Below, in pieces: positions 1 through 22,186 of a stretch of 64,000 nucleotides of DNA. This DNA is from Hypomesus transpacificus. Taxonomy: Eukaryota; Chordata; Actinopteri; Osmeriformes; Osmeridae. The stretch spans positions 11,753,210 through 11,817,209 of the forward strand of contig NC_061068.1 in assembly GCF_021917145.1 (NCBI RefSeq). Reading direction: 5' to 3'. The translations under genes and the position numbers were made by a program. The notes under the pieces were generated by a model that did not search any database, had not been told where the DNA came from, and saw only the letters and a program-made list of their open reading frames with translations. Each line of letters begins with the position of its first letter. The stretch's first letter is position 1.

Positions 1-5
1 TTTAT

Positions 6-8
6 TGT

Positions 9-57
<49 letters not shown>

Positions 58-61
58 TGTG
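6..61. repeat. GT microsatellite
   Basis: Alternating GT/GC dinucleotides run up to the splice acceptor at 69 and form most of its upstream tract. Confidence 0.9.
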
Positions 62-69
62 TCGTTCAG

Positions 70-3025
70 GTGGAGAGAAGATCCTGCTGCACTTCGTCCA
101 GGATTCTCCGGGTGACTTTGTGCCGTTGGAGGACATATCCAAGGCTCTGGGCATCACTACCAGCGCCCAGGCAGGAGAGAAACCGCAGGTAAACAAGAAG
201 AACAGTCATGTATTGTTTTGTATTCAGTTAACAGACACTCTAATCCAAAGTATGGTACAGAGGGATTTGAACGTGGAACCTTCTTGATTTGCAGTCAAAT
301 ACCACTGAACTAAACCCAGCCCCTGGAACAGCAGTAAGAACACTCTGTCCCTCCTTACTGACTGATCAATGGTCGGAAATAGTGTACTGGTTATCTCGTC
401 TACCAAATGTAGGTGTTCGATTCTGGTTGTGACTTTAATGAGCCACCAGGGGGCACTCATTCACCTAGTCATAGTGAGACTGCATCGAAGGAAGGACGTG
501 GTGTGCTGGTGTTCTCAGGCTTGAGGAAATATTCTTATGTGCTCAGAACAAGCGCCAACATTGTCTTCTTTAAGTTGTTGACGTTTGGTAGCTCCAGATC
601 AGTCAGAACCGTAGGGAAGTTTGCGGCGGTCGTGGTGTTAATGAACACATTTAACTTCATTCAATCGATTGCAGGTATAGTCGTATTCATGTAGGAATGA
701 TCCTACATTGTGTCTGTTCATACACCGATAATATATACAGGACATCAAATCGGATTTCGTTTTCATATCCGCAGTTGCTATTCGACCCAGTCTGACTGTC
801 CCCTAGGCAGCAGGACAGGAGTGCCCCAGCCTGAGAAAGTTCCATGGTTGTCAGGCCAGTCAGCAGGCCCACGAGGCCCAGCATGTGGTGCTAAACCACA
901 GCTCTGTAGCCCGGCAGGGACCTGGCTCTCCTCCCTTCTCAACCAGCCCAGAGACCCTCCCAGCCATCGCTGCAGTGTGTGGCTTCCTTCTCCCGTGACA
1001 CAGCTGAGGACATCCAGATGTCCCAGAACAGAGCAGACCTTATGTTAGCTTACAAAAAGAGGAGGGGGGGGGAAGGGGGGGGGGCACTTGGGCGTCACTG
1101 AAGTTCACAAATAGGCCTAATGGTACATTTACAATCGTGGCTGTCCGGTTGATGAGGTGTCCTAGACCTAGATGATGAGGTCATTTGATAAGCACATCAG
1201 ATTAACAAACCGTTTGCATTTTATTGTTACTGAAAGGAGTTACGGCCCCTATCTCTCTCGCTCTCTCTCACACACACACACACACAAGTACACACTGGGC
1301 TGGGCTGAACCTGTCAGTCTCCGTGTCAATCACAAGCTCTTCATATGTGTCTGCATCAGAGATGTAAATGATTAGGTTGTTCCCTAGGGGCCCGGCTGTC
1401 CAGCAGTTTGCCCTTAACCAGGGGACCCACAGGGTCATCGTCCCACCCCCTTCATCAGGGAGGACCAAGCCCCTACAGACAGGGCTGGCTCCATTTGTCC
1501 ATGTTTTCTGGAACTAGAGGTGTTACTATTGCAGAATGTTCCAGTTTCCTTGCAACAGCCATGACTCCACTCAGAATCTATTGGGTGTGTACCACATTCC
1601 AGTCCTTCAATTCCCATCTTTTTAGAACAGAATCATCTTTTCCTAATAAACTTGCCCAAACATAACAGACCTCAGAGGGCACGAGATAAGAAAGGAAATG
1701 AAAACAATGTAGGGGAAACCAGACTCCACGGTTGAAGCCCAACTACAGCATGTTCAGACCCAGTAATACACTATTAAAACATACAAATGTCATCACATCC
1801 CAGTAAAACGTTACTGTGCCAAGTTTGAAAGGTGACTTCAGTTTTCACAGAGTTCACTTTATTAATCCAGAAGGAAATTCAAGAGTTCATGGATATGTAC
1901 CCTGCCTGTAGAATGGTTGACCTAGCCCTGCTCTCATCCAGTTTCTGTGTTGTTTCTCTCCCAGTGTAACGATGATGTCTGTACGAGATGAAGCCTAAAT
2001 GTTCTCCCGTCTTTTGACACCTCAAGTGCTTTTTGGGAAAATGACAGAGGGACTCCGACCCTGCAGTCACCATAGCCAAAGATAACACTTTACTACTTTG
2101 GAAGGGGTGAATGATACTTCATGTTCAATATAATTATTGAAACAAAGTCAGTTTTCATTCCTTTTGTTTTAATTTGCACTGTACATGCATTTTGATCCTT
2201 TGTGTGCGTTTATTTATGTTTTCCATACTATATCTTTTCAACATTCCTTCTCATATCAATCGGTGTATCTCCCCATTCTAATAAATACATTTAATATCAT
2301 TTTTTATTAATAATTTGATTGAATTACTTTGGTGGATTCTTAAATTAAACCGATTTTTAACAATTTGTAACACCTGTTTACATATTATGTCATTGTAATG
2401 GGTACAATATGAAGATATTTTTACCTATGTTGATTTGTTCACAATCTGTCTGATAGTATTGTAATTGCTGAGTTTCCATTGTATGGATGTGAGAGTGTGA
2501 ATAAATTGAAATATACAAAAAAAAGACAATTATTATCTTTGTTGCTTAGACAATATATTTTAATCCACCATACTGGATAGTTTTTACACCAAGATATCAG
2601 TTAACAAATTGCATATGACACATTACGCAATATTGTTTTGCATTTAATCACAAAATACAGCACATATTGAGTATCAAGAGAGGGTCACATGTCAAACGAG
2701 ACCGTGACCTTGAAAGATGAGCATGGGCTGTCAGTGATGGGCACAGATACTGGAATCCTCTACCAGTGAACAATCAATGCAAAACTCTACATACAGATGC
2801 TGAGTCGCAAAAAATAGCTGTTAGTCTACATATTTGCACTTGATATTTGACTGAATATAGCATCATTTGACCAAGCCCAAAAATAAAGCTTTTTGATGAA
2901 CATTTAGAGGCTGATGTCACTATGTAAATAGTGTTTTTTGTCCTCAGGTAACTGTGGTTTCCTCTCAGACACTGACTGTCCTCCTGGACAACATTCTGGT
3001 TCTGTTCATGGCAGCAGATGACTAG
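70..3025 (+). CDS. C-terminal part of an unidentified protein (two exons)
   Basis: Two exons fit together. Exon A, 70-188, follows a GT-rich tract ending in TTCAG, is open for 39 codons after a split codon, and ends at a GTAAAC donor in phase 0; its peptide includes HFVQDSPGDFVPLEDISKAL. Exon B, 2948-3025, follows a pyrimidine-rich tract ending TCCTCAG, starts in phase 0, and encodes 25 residues beginning VTVVSSQTLTV and ending in AADD before TAG. Phase agreement across a 2.76-kb intron supports the join. A possible poly(A) signal AATAAA lies at 3528-3533. The 5' part is outside the window. I do not recognise the family; there is no clear membrane segment or metal-binding motif. Exon A is fairly secure, exon B less so. 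Confidence 0.5.
226..323 (-). mobile_element. Degenerate tRNA-Cys-like SINE (copy A)
   Basis: Read on the minus strand, this stretch has an A-box-like segment (TTAGTTCAGTGG), an anticodon-loop region containing TTGACTGCA, a B-box-like segment (GTTCAAATCC) and a tail resembling the TTGGAT..AGTGTCTG ending seen in many fish SINEs. The layout matches a cytosolic tRNA-Cys(GCA) head plus tail. It lies inside the intron of the first gene. Similar copies lie at 32001-32100 and 62338-62445. Mismatches in the stems make a working tRNA gene unlikely. Confidence 0.6.
324..2947. other. Intronic sequence without recognised gene
   Basis: No exon with consistent borders was found. The stretch holds a G-run near 1066-1085, a CT/CA tract at 1255-1287, an AT-rich block at 2130-2530, and at 1852-1882 a motif like the ends of fish non-LTR elements (TTTATTAATCC followed by GGAAATTC). 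Confidence 0.5.
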
Positions 3026-6000
3026 AGTCTGTGGAATCGGGGCGTACTACAGTGCGTTTCATGGGGCCTTGTGGTTTGCGCTCAGATTAAATTCATCTGG
3101 TTTACTACTGCTTACTTTTAAACAATGAACACTGTTCATTTGTTGTATTTCAAATGAACGTGTGAACTGAAGTACATTATTTACGACTTACTGAGTGATT
3201 TTGTGCAATATATGTAGGTTTAAAATCAGATGCACAGCCCTGAAACCATTATGCTGTGGGTGATACACGTACAACAAAGTCGATATTTCAAAAGTAAATG
3301 ATTCAGATTTTACTCCAGCCATCAAAGCATAAATCGGAAAGACCGTTGCTTAACAACTCCTAAACCTCAGTCTCAGCTTTCACTGTCCCTATGGAGCAGT
3401 TCCATCTCCTAACTCCTCCTCCACCATGGATATCTGCTTCACACCAGGCAACAGACCAGCCTGGGGCAAATATCTGCAGGTACTCTAGTTATGCGCAATG
3501 GACACTGTTTCAAATGCAATGAAAGCAAATAAACGTGCCCAGTGGTAGACCCATGGCCAGGACCACCATGACCACTTAAGGAAAACACTCACAAATTCTA
3601 TTTGACCCAGGTCTGGTTAACAGGCTTTTTTCACCACTCACAGACCAAGTAAAACAGTCACTAGTCACAAAGCTGTAATAATCCCCTGCACGGTACAACA
3701 GTATAAGCCAGTAAAATACGTAAACAGGCTAAGAGTAAATATAGATAAAACTTCAAAGGCAGATACTGTATATTATATACATTCATCAGTCTCGAATGAG
3801 ACACATAACAGTCATGTTCAAGTGACCAAGGCTTCCAGAAACATCGATGTCAGTGACTATCTGTTCTTATATTTCCAAGATCGCTGTCCAAAACAACATT
3901 TCCTATGTCCAAAGCAGTGGCCAGCTAAGACGTCCCCCTTTTAAACATGCTGCCAGGTAGCTCTTCTCCTACTCTCATGTTCAGTTTCGCTTTCATTACT
4001 GGTTCATCAAGGTAGAAAATAACAGTCCTGGCCTTGACCGCACCTGTAATGAGAAGCCATTTTCCTCCCCCGAGTGTTTACCCAGTAGTCCCTGCGCCCC
4101 CCTGCTCTGGTCGACAGCCTTTCTCACTCACAAGCCTTATGGTTTTTCCCCCCCCCCATCATTTTCTCTACACATCCCTAACTCAACCTCTAAGTGGTGT
4201 TCCGATCCTCAGTTCTCAGAGTCTAGTTCAAGCCTGAAGCCTGAACGGAGCTACTCTTTCAAAGGATGTTTCATGTGTTCAATCACGGCTGACGCATTTA
4301 TGTATACATCCATTTTTGTAGCTCACTAAATACCTTCAGAATGTGTGACATGTTTCTGACTCCATTTCTCACTCCAAGGAAGTGTGATGAAGCCCCTATC
4401 AGTTCTCTCTGGAAGCCCAAGGTAGCTCACGCAGAATAAGAACCATCGTTAGGAACATGTTCAGGAGCACAGTGAAAGGAGCTCTTGAGATCTGGTCCAG
4501 GTCAAAGCAACAGCCACTGGTCTTTATGTAGGAACACAGACTCAGACGTTACTAATGATACGAGACAGTGTTCTCAAAAACAGAAAGAGTCTCGTGTGTG
4601 TGTGTGAGCGTGTGATGTGTACGTTTGGGTGGATGTCTGTCTGTGTGTGTCTGTGTGTTTGTGTGTATGCTCCCGTGTGTAAATCGCCAACTTCAATCTC
4701 GTTTCGGATCACGAGTCCTGTTTTGCAGCTGTAACACCAGCTGAGGCTAAGTCAGAGAAGCATCTGTTTGAGACAGGTGGCCTCTACCCTACAGCCACAG
4801 ACACACACCAAGTGATGCCTGTGAAAAAAACCTATATTACATTGTGGGTAGTCTGTTTTCTATCTATGCAAGGAATCTTAAAATTGTTTCATAGACTTGG
4901 ACTTAACAATAACAATGCCCTCTCTGACAGTATTTGTGGTGCCAGCTAAATTATGAAATGAGCTGTCAATCTACCTCAACATTGTCACGACATGATCTTG
5001 AGGTTATTGTGAGTATTGTGTATCCATCATGAATTAAATACTCTCCTTGGCTGAACATCATGAACAAATTCCAAATTATATAGCTATTTCACTAAACAAA
5101 CACTAAATATATTTGCAAGCACATCTCCGATAGACACTGATCGTCTACGAGTCACACAGCTGCAGCAAAAAATAAAAAAACATTTTCAACTTTTACATTT
5201 TCAATATGTCTATTAAAGGTTAAAGCTGCAAATGATTTCTAACAGTCTTTAAGTCTTCAGGTAAATCGTTTCATTTCAAAGGAAATGAAACTGAACAAAG
5301 CCAAGCGAGCGTGTGTGACTCTGTCCAGCTCCAGCCTTCCTCCTTGTGCTGTCATAAGAGACCTAGTGTTTATGCTTCGTTCCCGTCGGCATAACAACTG
5401 TTTTGGAGCACAAAGACCTACTGTTACTGTTTAACCATAACCCTACTGTTAGCCACTTGTGGACTTCAAAGGATTGAGTATTTCCATATGACTTGACAGA
5501 AAGCCCAAGTAGGTTTAATAACTTCAGGGCATAATTTTTTTTTAAAGGCGGTCAAACCATTTAAAGTCAGGCCATAGCCCTAAAGTGTACAATATTTCAC
5601 AAGGTCTTAATTTCCCCCGATTAGAAGGTGCCCCATCCTATAAGCAAGGCACCAACCACAGTGGTACAGTACACAGCTAATCCACTTGCCAACAAGTTAA
5701 CTAAAGTTCTAAATTGAGAAGCCACACACACACTCAAGCAGGCGTTCTCCTGCCGTGTTGCAGTATGAGTCTGTTTGGAGCAATGAAGCTGGACTGTAAT
5801 CCAAGCAGTAACCAGCCAATTGATACTGAATATTTGCACATTGGTGTGAATGTCTCTGTATTTAAGCCAGTAACCACCCTCCCCCATCCCCCATCCCCCC
5901 TTCCCCCTCCCCCCCCCCCTCCCCCCTCCCCCCTCCCCCCTCCCCCCTCCCCCCTCCCCCCCTCCCCCTGCCATGTAAATAAATGAGACAAGCTCTGAGG

Positions 6001-6104
6001 CAGGACATGTCTGTGAGGTGTGTGGAACACTGGTGGGTAGCTAACTGTTCTCTTGTGTTCCACTGCCCCCTGTCAAGAAATACCACAGGGAGGGCAGAAG
6101 AGGA
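3026..6104. other. Convergent 3' flanks; no coding exon seen
   Basis: The first gene ends from the left and the MMEL1-like gene from the right. The stretch probably holds both 3' untranslated regions: AATAAA at 3528 on plus, and a weaker ATTAAA-type signal on minus near 5514. A pyrimidine tract of C-runs separated by T fills about 5877-5969. No reading frame has splice support. Confidence 0.5.
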
Positions 6105-15643
<9,539 letters not shown>

Positions 15644-17559
15644 TCTTGTCTCTCCCCTGCTCTCTGAAAAAAAGTATAGCGTGGTTTGTGAAGGGTATAC
15701 TGGCACAAAGCGTACGCGCCCGTGACTGGTCTGTAATGCAGTGCGTGATGCAGCATTCCCTCAGAGATATAGAGCGAGCCTAGGGACGTGAGTGCATAAA
15801 ATCACCCGTTGTTGTCAAACAATGTGTTTTGTATCTACACTGGATATCCATAAGCCTACGTGCTTGAGCAACGTAGCCCACTTGTAATCAAAGCAATCAA
15901 ATGACCGACTTCGGTGTGTCCAGGCGGTAGGCTTACAGTAATGTGCGTCCATGCACCCACATCTGCTAGGAGTGAGGCTTGTGACTGCATGCTCAATGGG
16001 ATAAGGCCCCTTTGAGATATCCTAACAGGAGGTCTGAGCCATACATCAAAGAGCACTATTACCCATTCATCGTGATGTTCTATTATCACAATGCTGCAAA
16101 TGAGCACTGGTGGGGGAACAAAACATAATCACCCATGGCGTTCAGCTGCGGCATTACTCTGCATTCTATTCAGGAGGAGGCACCTGTTCCTCCATCGGCG
16201 GCCTGTTGCACCGTCATTAAGACTGACAGGAGAGCGCTGCTGTAAATCAGAGGTTCATGCAGCTAGGGCCCATTACCTCCGGCTGATGAATACACATGGG
16301 CACACGTCTGGCAGTGCCACCGCTGTGATGGATGAGCCGGGGGCAGAAAGGTTACGCTGATGGGAGAAGGTATTCCACCGCGTGGAAAGACTGGCACAGA
16401 CCGACGAGATCATATATCCGTCGTTGTGGTGACTTTAAGACATCGTTTCCTAATGAGTTACTGTCATGTATAACTATATGCCTTTATGCCCGTTTCTGTT
16501 GTTTCTTATTTAAACAAATCGAGTGTAGGCTTATAGCTAAAAGTTCATTAGAGCTCAGGAAATGACTGATAGGCCTTAATTGAGCAAAAAAACTAAACGG
16601 TAAAGCAGTTTAAATTAAATTCCACAGCATTTTCTTTCAAAAGTGATGTAACCCCGAATACTGACTTATGCGGAAAACACAGGTTCTACATTCAAATAAC
16701 AACGATAAATGTTAGGGTGTTGAATTACATATGTTAAAACTAAAAACTGCTAATAGGTAATTTGATGATCAAAAAATGCTCGACAGAAGGAAACCCTGTG
16801 TTGGGCTGTGTGTGTGGCTGACCAAGAATGGATACATGTTTGCTTGTAGAACCCTTTACTTTTGTGATTGCATGTAGCTAATTGTGTTGTTTAGTGGCTG
16901 GTACTGTGTGGCCAGACCCTTGAGGGGATTAGCTATGAGGTCAGCAGAGTGAGTGATATGTGTGAGCAATGTGCCACAGATATCAAAACAAACAATAAGT
17001 CTTTAAGTCAGCTTGTAACTGTAGAAACCAGAGGAGTTTCACACTAACAATTTGTTAACTACAGGTGTCAATTCTGCACAAAATTGAAATGCACAAAAAT
17101 GCTACAAAGTACATTGCACCACGTAGTTACAGTGTCATCCAAGATACAATGCATGTGAATTTCCCTACTGGACACATACAGTATACGAGGAACTTAATCT
17201 ATGTCTGAGAACCACCAATGTTCACTTATGTTTGTCTGGCTATCAGATGCATCTTGCATGTAGTAACAGATAACCTAATTCCACCTGGAAATGCGCTGTA
17301 AGTATCGGTTGTGACATGCTGACAGTCCTGAGTTGTGTGTGTGTACAGGTGTCCTACACCTCTGAAGTGTGTGTAAGAGCCCAGCGCTCCTTACCTGTGT
17401 GTCTGGTTGGTAGCAATCCCAGAAACGTCCCTTTGCCAGCTATCCCAGACACCCCTACTGAGTTCTCACTCAGAGCTGGTGTGTGGAGAAATGAGCGTGT
17501 GCTCCGCTGGATGCAGGAGAGACTATCTGGTCCCCCGGGCACAGCTTGTGTGAGGGAGT

Positions 17560-17584
17560 GAGAGAAAGGGAGAGAGAGAGAGAG

Positions 17585-17651
<67 letters not shown>
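17560..17651. repeat. GA microsatellite
   Basis: Near-pure GA dinucleotides, continuing into G/A-rich sequence. Confidence 0.94.
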
Positions 17652-18226
17652 CAAGGGGAGACAGACGGGGGGGGGTGAGGAGAGGGAGGAAGGGTTGGAA
17701 GAAATAGATGGGAGACGAAGTAGGAGAGGGGAGGAGGAAAATGTGGAAGGAGTCTGCCTGTGATATAGTGATGGTGATGAAATGAAATCACAGGGGGAAA
17801 GGACTGGTGAAAGGAGAGGCGAGGGGAGGAGAGGAGAGGGGGATGAAGAGGGTGTAGCAATTATATCAGTTTCTTTCTCCGTTTTTCATGTTGTCAAAGG
17901 GGTTACTATTGAATGCTCCCAGCTGCTCAGTGAAGAGCAGAGAGAGAAGCCGTCAGAGGAGGGGACTCTTGGAAGGCTCAGACATAAATCCTGTGCTCCG
18001 AGAAATGTGCAAATGGAATGTATGGATTATTGAAGTATTTACTGACTTGCGCCATGTGACTAGGGTCTAAACTAGGGTGTTTACTGTCATACTGTCAGCC
18101 CCAGGAACAGTCCAGTACCCACTCCAGATCCAGCTTTAGCTTTTGATTTGACTCAAATCTACAGCCCTGGCTCTAACCCCAGCCCATCCTACCGACCCAG
18201 ACTCCCCTTCAACATCCCAAGCTCCT

Positions 18227-18249
18227 CCCCCCCCCCCCCCCCCCCCCCC
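18227..18249. repeat. Poly-C run (23 nt)
   Basis: An uninterrupted run of 23 cytosines; assembly length is uncertain for such runs. Confidence 0.9.
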
Positions 18250-18295
18250 GTCTGTGTCAGAGTGGTAAAATGGCGTGGTGCCCAGGCTCATCAAC

Positions 18296-18335
18296 AGCCT
18301 GATTAACTGCAGTAATTAACTGATATTAGAAAGAG
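18296..18335. promoter_or_regulatory. TAAT-rich imperfect palindrome
   Basis: GATTAACTGCAGTAATTAAC at 18301-18320 is a near-palindrome centred on CTGCAG and carries TTAA and TAATTA cores typical of homeodomain sites. A regulatory role is inferred from composition only. Confidence 0.3.
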
Positions 18336-19439
18336 AGGGAGGAAGCCACTGTGTCCAGAGAACGGCCCCTTCTCCAGCCCAGCTGTCCGTGAGAGGCAGG
18401 AGGTCCTGCTGCTTGCAACACATGAATAAATATCATATTCAGGAAGCATGCGTGTGTGGGTTAAATGACTGTAAACACATTTGGGAGAAAACAATCACAA
18501 ATATGTACAGTAAAACGCTGTATTTCAAGGAGGATTAAAACAAAAGACTATATAAAAAGCGAGTGAGTGAGTGAGCGGGCGAGTGACAGCTAATCTCACT
18601 GTCTCATGAGACTGCAGATCAACAAAAAGGACTATTTGTGCAATAGTACCATCCCGTAAAACCTTAAAATAGGGCTGTTGAGGCATGCAAAATCTGTTCA
18701 TAATCCCAAATAGATTTTGCTTGGAGGAAAGTTCACCGGACAACTCCTTAAGTCAATAAACTCCACAAAGAAACAAACCCTGAGATTAGACTGCCAACAC
18801 ACAAGTTCTGTTAAAATTAGTTGTGGACAGTAACTGATTGGAAGTGTTTACTGTAATTGCAGAACACTATGGATTGGATCAGTAACTTTCTCAGTCAAAT
18901 GATTTGACAGGTAAGTGGGGAGCACAGCAAAGACCAAGGATGGCTTACAGGCTACAGTTACCTGGTTTGACTTTCATTTGTTGCCTGTTTGCAAACAGAA
19001 AACACCTCACTGCAACAGCACAGCCAACATATTTCACTGTCCCATTGAACAACCTGTTGAGCGTGTTGCTACACAGTTGATTAGAATGAACCATAAAGGA
19101 GAACATCAGAACAAACTCTTCAAGATCTCCTAACTGCTTCGGACCGTGCCTTGGCGTCACTGAAGCCAGATGCCTCGGCTTGTTATCCCACATGTTCTAA
19201 CCTGTGGTCTCCTTCTCTCTTGCTGCGACTGAGACAGAAATGTTTACTGGCTTGTCTTTACACATTTGTTATTCCATGTGGCTTGATGTCTGAACGATGT
19301 CAAACACCTGTGTGCTCAACTCTTACGGCCCCCCTGTGCTCGCCAAGAACATGTCTAATTGTTTAAGTGAAGAAGTTCAAATACAATCATTAGAGATGTA
19401 TTTGTTGTGCAGCATGCTTGTAAAGCAGTGCCATGTGTG

Positions 19440-19453
19440 CGTGTGTTTGTGTC

Positions 19454-19491
<38 letters not shown>
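19440..19491. repeat. GT microsatellite
   Basis: GT dinucleotide tract in intergenic DNA. Confidence 0.9.
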
Positions 19492-19493
<2 letters not shown>

Positions 19494-22108
19494 AGACTCT
19501 TTCAGACCAGGAGGAAATACTTTACTGCCTTTATGATTAGGCTTTGAAAAACAAGCTTTGAAAGCTTTTTAATAATGTTATTACTGATGAGTCCATGTCT
19601 TTGATGAAAAGAACACTACTTACTAGCTAAAAGCCATGTACCAGAATATCTCTGGAAAACACAGTCCCTGAGAACACTGAGAGGTCTCTGTAGAGGAAAC
19701 ATGAAAAGTAAGTGTCTGTGGGCTGGAGGTCTGAAGAGGTTCTTCAGAAGGCGTCCCTGTGTGATTGTATATTTTCAATGTCACAGATTCAATTCCTGGT
19801 TGCATACAGATTATCTACTTTTACTTCAAACAATACCACTAGCACATCCTAGCCTACATTTTGTGGCTTCAAATATATTAATGTTAATGTTTTTCTTTGA
19901 CATAAACGACTCCAATCTTGAGTTCCTTATTTGGAGTTATTATGAGATTTTCCACTAAATTAACACTGTTAATGCATCATTACAAATATGTTCATGGATT
20001 CAATTAATTTCAGTTCTGAGACAAGTTACCATAAGTGGGTCTCAGTATTGTATAACTTGGTAATTGGCATCATTTTGTGTGTGAATCCCATTGCGTTACA
20101 CTTCTAAGAGCTGATACCATCTCACATCAAAGATAACTATTTATTTCTAAAATCTCATCCAAACCAAAACTTTTTAAACTTGGTTTTCTCCTCTGGTAGA
20201 AGACAAGTCCAAAACAGATAAAAGCTGAGAAAACACACATTTCTGTCTTTTCAATCACATAAAGTCAGAAAAAAAACTATGTCTGAAGCCAAATTAACAT
20301 GTAGGCTACATATACTAAAGTAATACCAAAATGACTTAAAAAGAAAATATTTAGAAGTGAGCAATGTGATCAGACGTGACGATATGAGCATCAAGGATAT
20401 GGACTATGGAAAGTAGGGGTGTAGCTGGTATGCCTTTAGCCTGGAGAGTAAGGAAGAACATGTATGGAGAACATGTAGGGAGAACAGATCATTTGAACAC
20501 CTTTAGGACCCTGGGGAGCAAGGGAGGACACGAGAAGGCTTAGGAAGACAGGGGCCTTCTTTACTGTAATACACTAAGATTGATCTGGAGTCCGGTAAAA
20601 AAAAGAGGTGAAAATCATCATAATATGTAAATGAGAACTGAAAATACAAGAGTATTTAACAAAAAATGCTAATGTTAATTTAAACGTAGCAAACACCACT
20701 TAGGCAGAACTGTACATGCAGCACTGTATGGCAAATTAGGCCTGCAATTATGACAACTGGCTCAACCATTGAGCTTATAATGACTTATGTAATAAACTAA
20801 ATGTTTAGATGTTTGTAGGCGTCAAATAATTTGGTTAGGTCGTTTCTGATTACTATGTTTTGTATGGAGCTCAGTTTTTGACATGTAGAGTGGATTGACT
20901 TCAACATTTTTACTAGGTTACAATGTACAAAAGTTGAACACAGCTCAACCCAGGACCACTCTCAGACTAGAGAGATCATCAGAATTAGAATAGTGTTTAA
21001 TCCCCAAGTAGGGGTCACAAGCAGGGAATTTACTTTGGTGGGCAGGTGCATACAGTAAACATAATATAAACAAGATAACATGTACAACAAAATACGGGCA
21101 GAGATATACAATATAATATCAAATAAAATACGATAAAATAAAATAACATGGAATAAAATTATATGGCATATAAAATCATAGTTGGAACTCTCCTTGTAGT
21201 CATGACAAGGGACGTTTAGCCAGTACTTTCTCCTGACCCCGAACATCTATTACATAGACACAATCTACTCGTATTAATTGCAAGCTCCCATGAGAACATC
21301 CTAACTAGTATCCAATGACTAGTTCTATTGATTAGTGAATAATGTAGGCACACAGGAAATCCCAATTTTTTTCCACAGTAGGAAAACAATAGAGCCCCTG
21401 CATCTTTTTGGCTTGGACCCAAAACAAGTATTTGAGGTTATGTAGCCCCACATGGGGTTTGGGGGGGGAATTCTGGGTGAAATACCGTGGCATCGATTCT
21501 AGTTAGATAGGAGTAGCAGCCTGTGTAGTGTGACAGCGTTAGTCTTCCCAACAGACTGGCTGTCGGCACGGCAGCGGTCTGTGGATTAATGGGCTGGCCT
21601 TACACACGGAGCAGTGACTGGCTGAGATTAACTACTCCTACTGCCTAGATTTGCCGCCTGGTTTTACCGCCTGGTTTCTCAACTCCATTTGAATAAAGAC
21701 ACAGCCAAGGCCCGACGGACATGTCGTCTGTTATAGAAACCCTCGTATATACTGTAAGCTGCTCAATGCTAAAGCAACAGAATTACTCCCCGCTCAGTTC
21801 TGACTGATTTGATTCTGTGTCCTGGTTGCTCATCTGGCTGTCATTGCTGGGGTAAATTGGTGGGTTCCTGTGGAGACAGAATGTAAGCCAGATCTTACTG
21901 TGTTGGAGCTGGCTCCTCATACACACCCTGTTTCAGCACGTCTTTGGTGTCTCCACCTGCACTCATGCAAAGCCCCTGAGCATAATTGCTTTGGTGATAA
22001 GTTGCTTTAAAAAGAAAAGCCGTTTTCAAAGACGGAAAATAATAGTCTACTTGTGGGGCATATGAGGTAGCGATGATAACGTTAGGCCTAGTGAATGCAT
22101 AAGTCGCG

Positions 22109-22186
22109 TGTTTGTGTGTGTGTCTGTGTGTGTGTTTGTGTGTGCATGTCTGTGTGTCTGTGTGTGTATGTGTGTGTGTGTGTGTA
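22109..22186. repeat. GT microsatellite
   Basis: Interrupted GT tract in intergenic DNA. Confidence 0.88.

Larger units (their letters stand above)
15644..18300. other. MMEL1 upstream flank and 5' UTR region
   Basis: An acceptor-like T-run followed by CAG (minus strand) sits at about 15663-15670, so the transcript start lies further right. I could not place the first exon. The stretch also holds a GA microsatellite at 17560-17651, purine-rich sequence to 17850, and a run of 23 C at 18227-18249. No coding exon was found. Confidence 0.5.
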
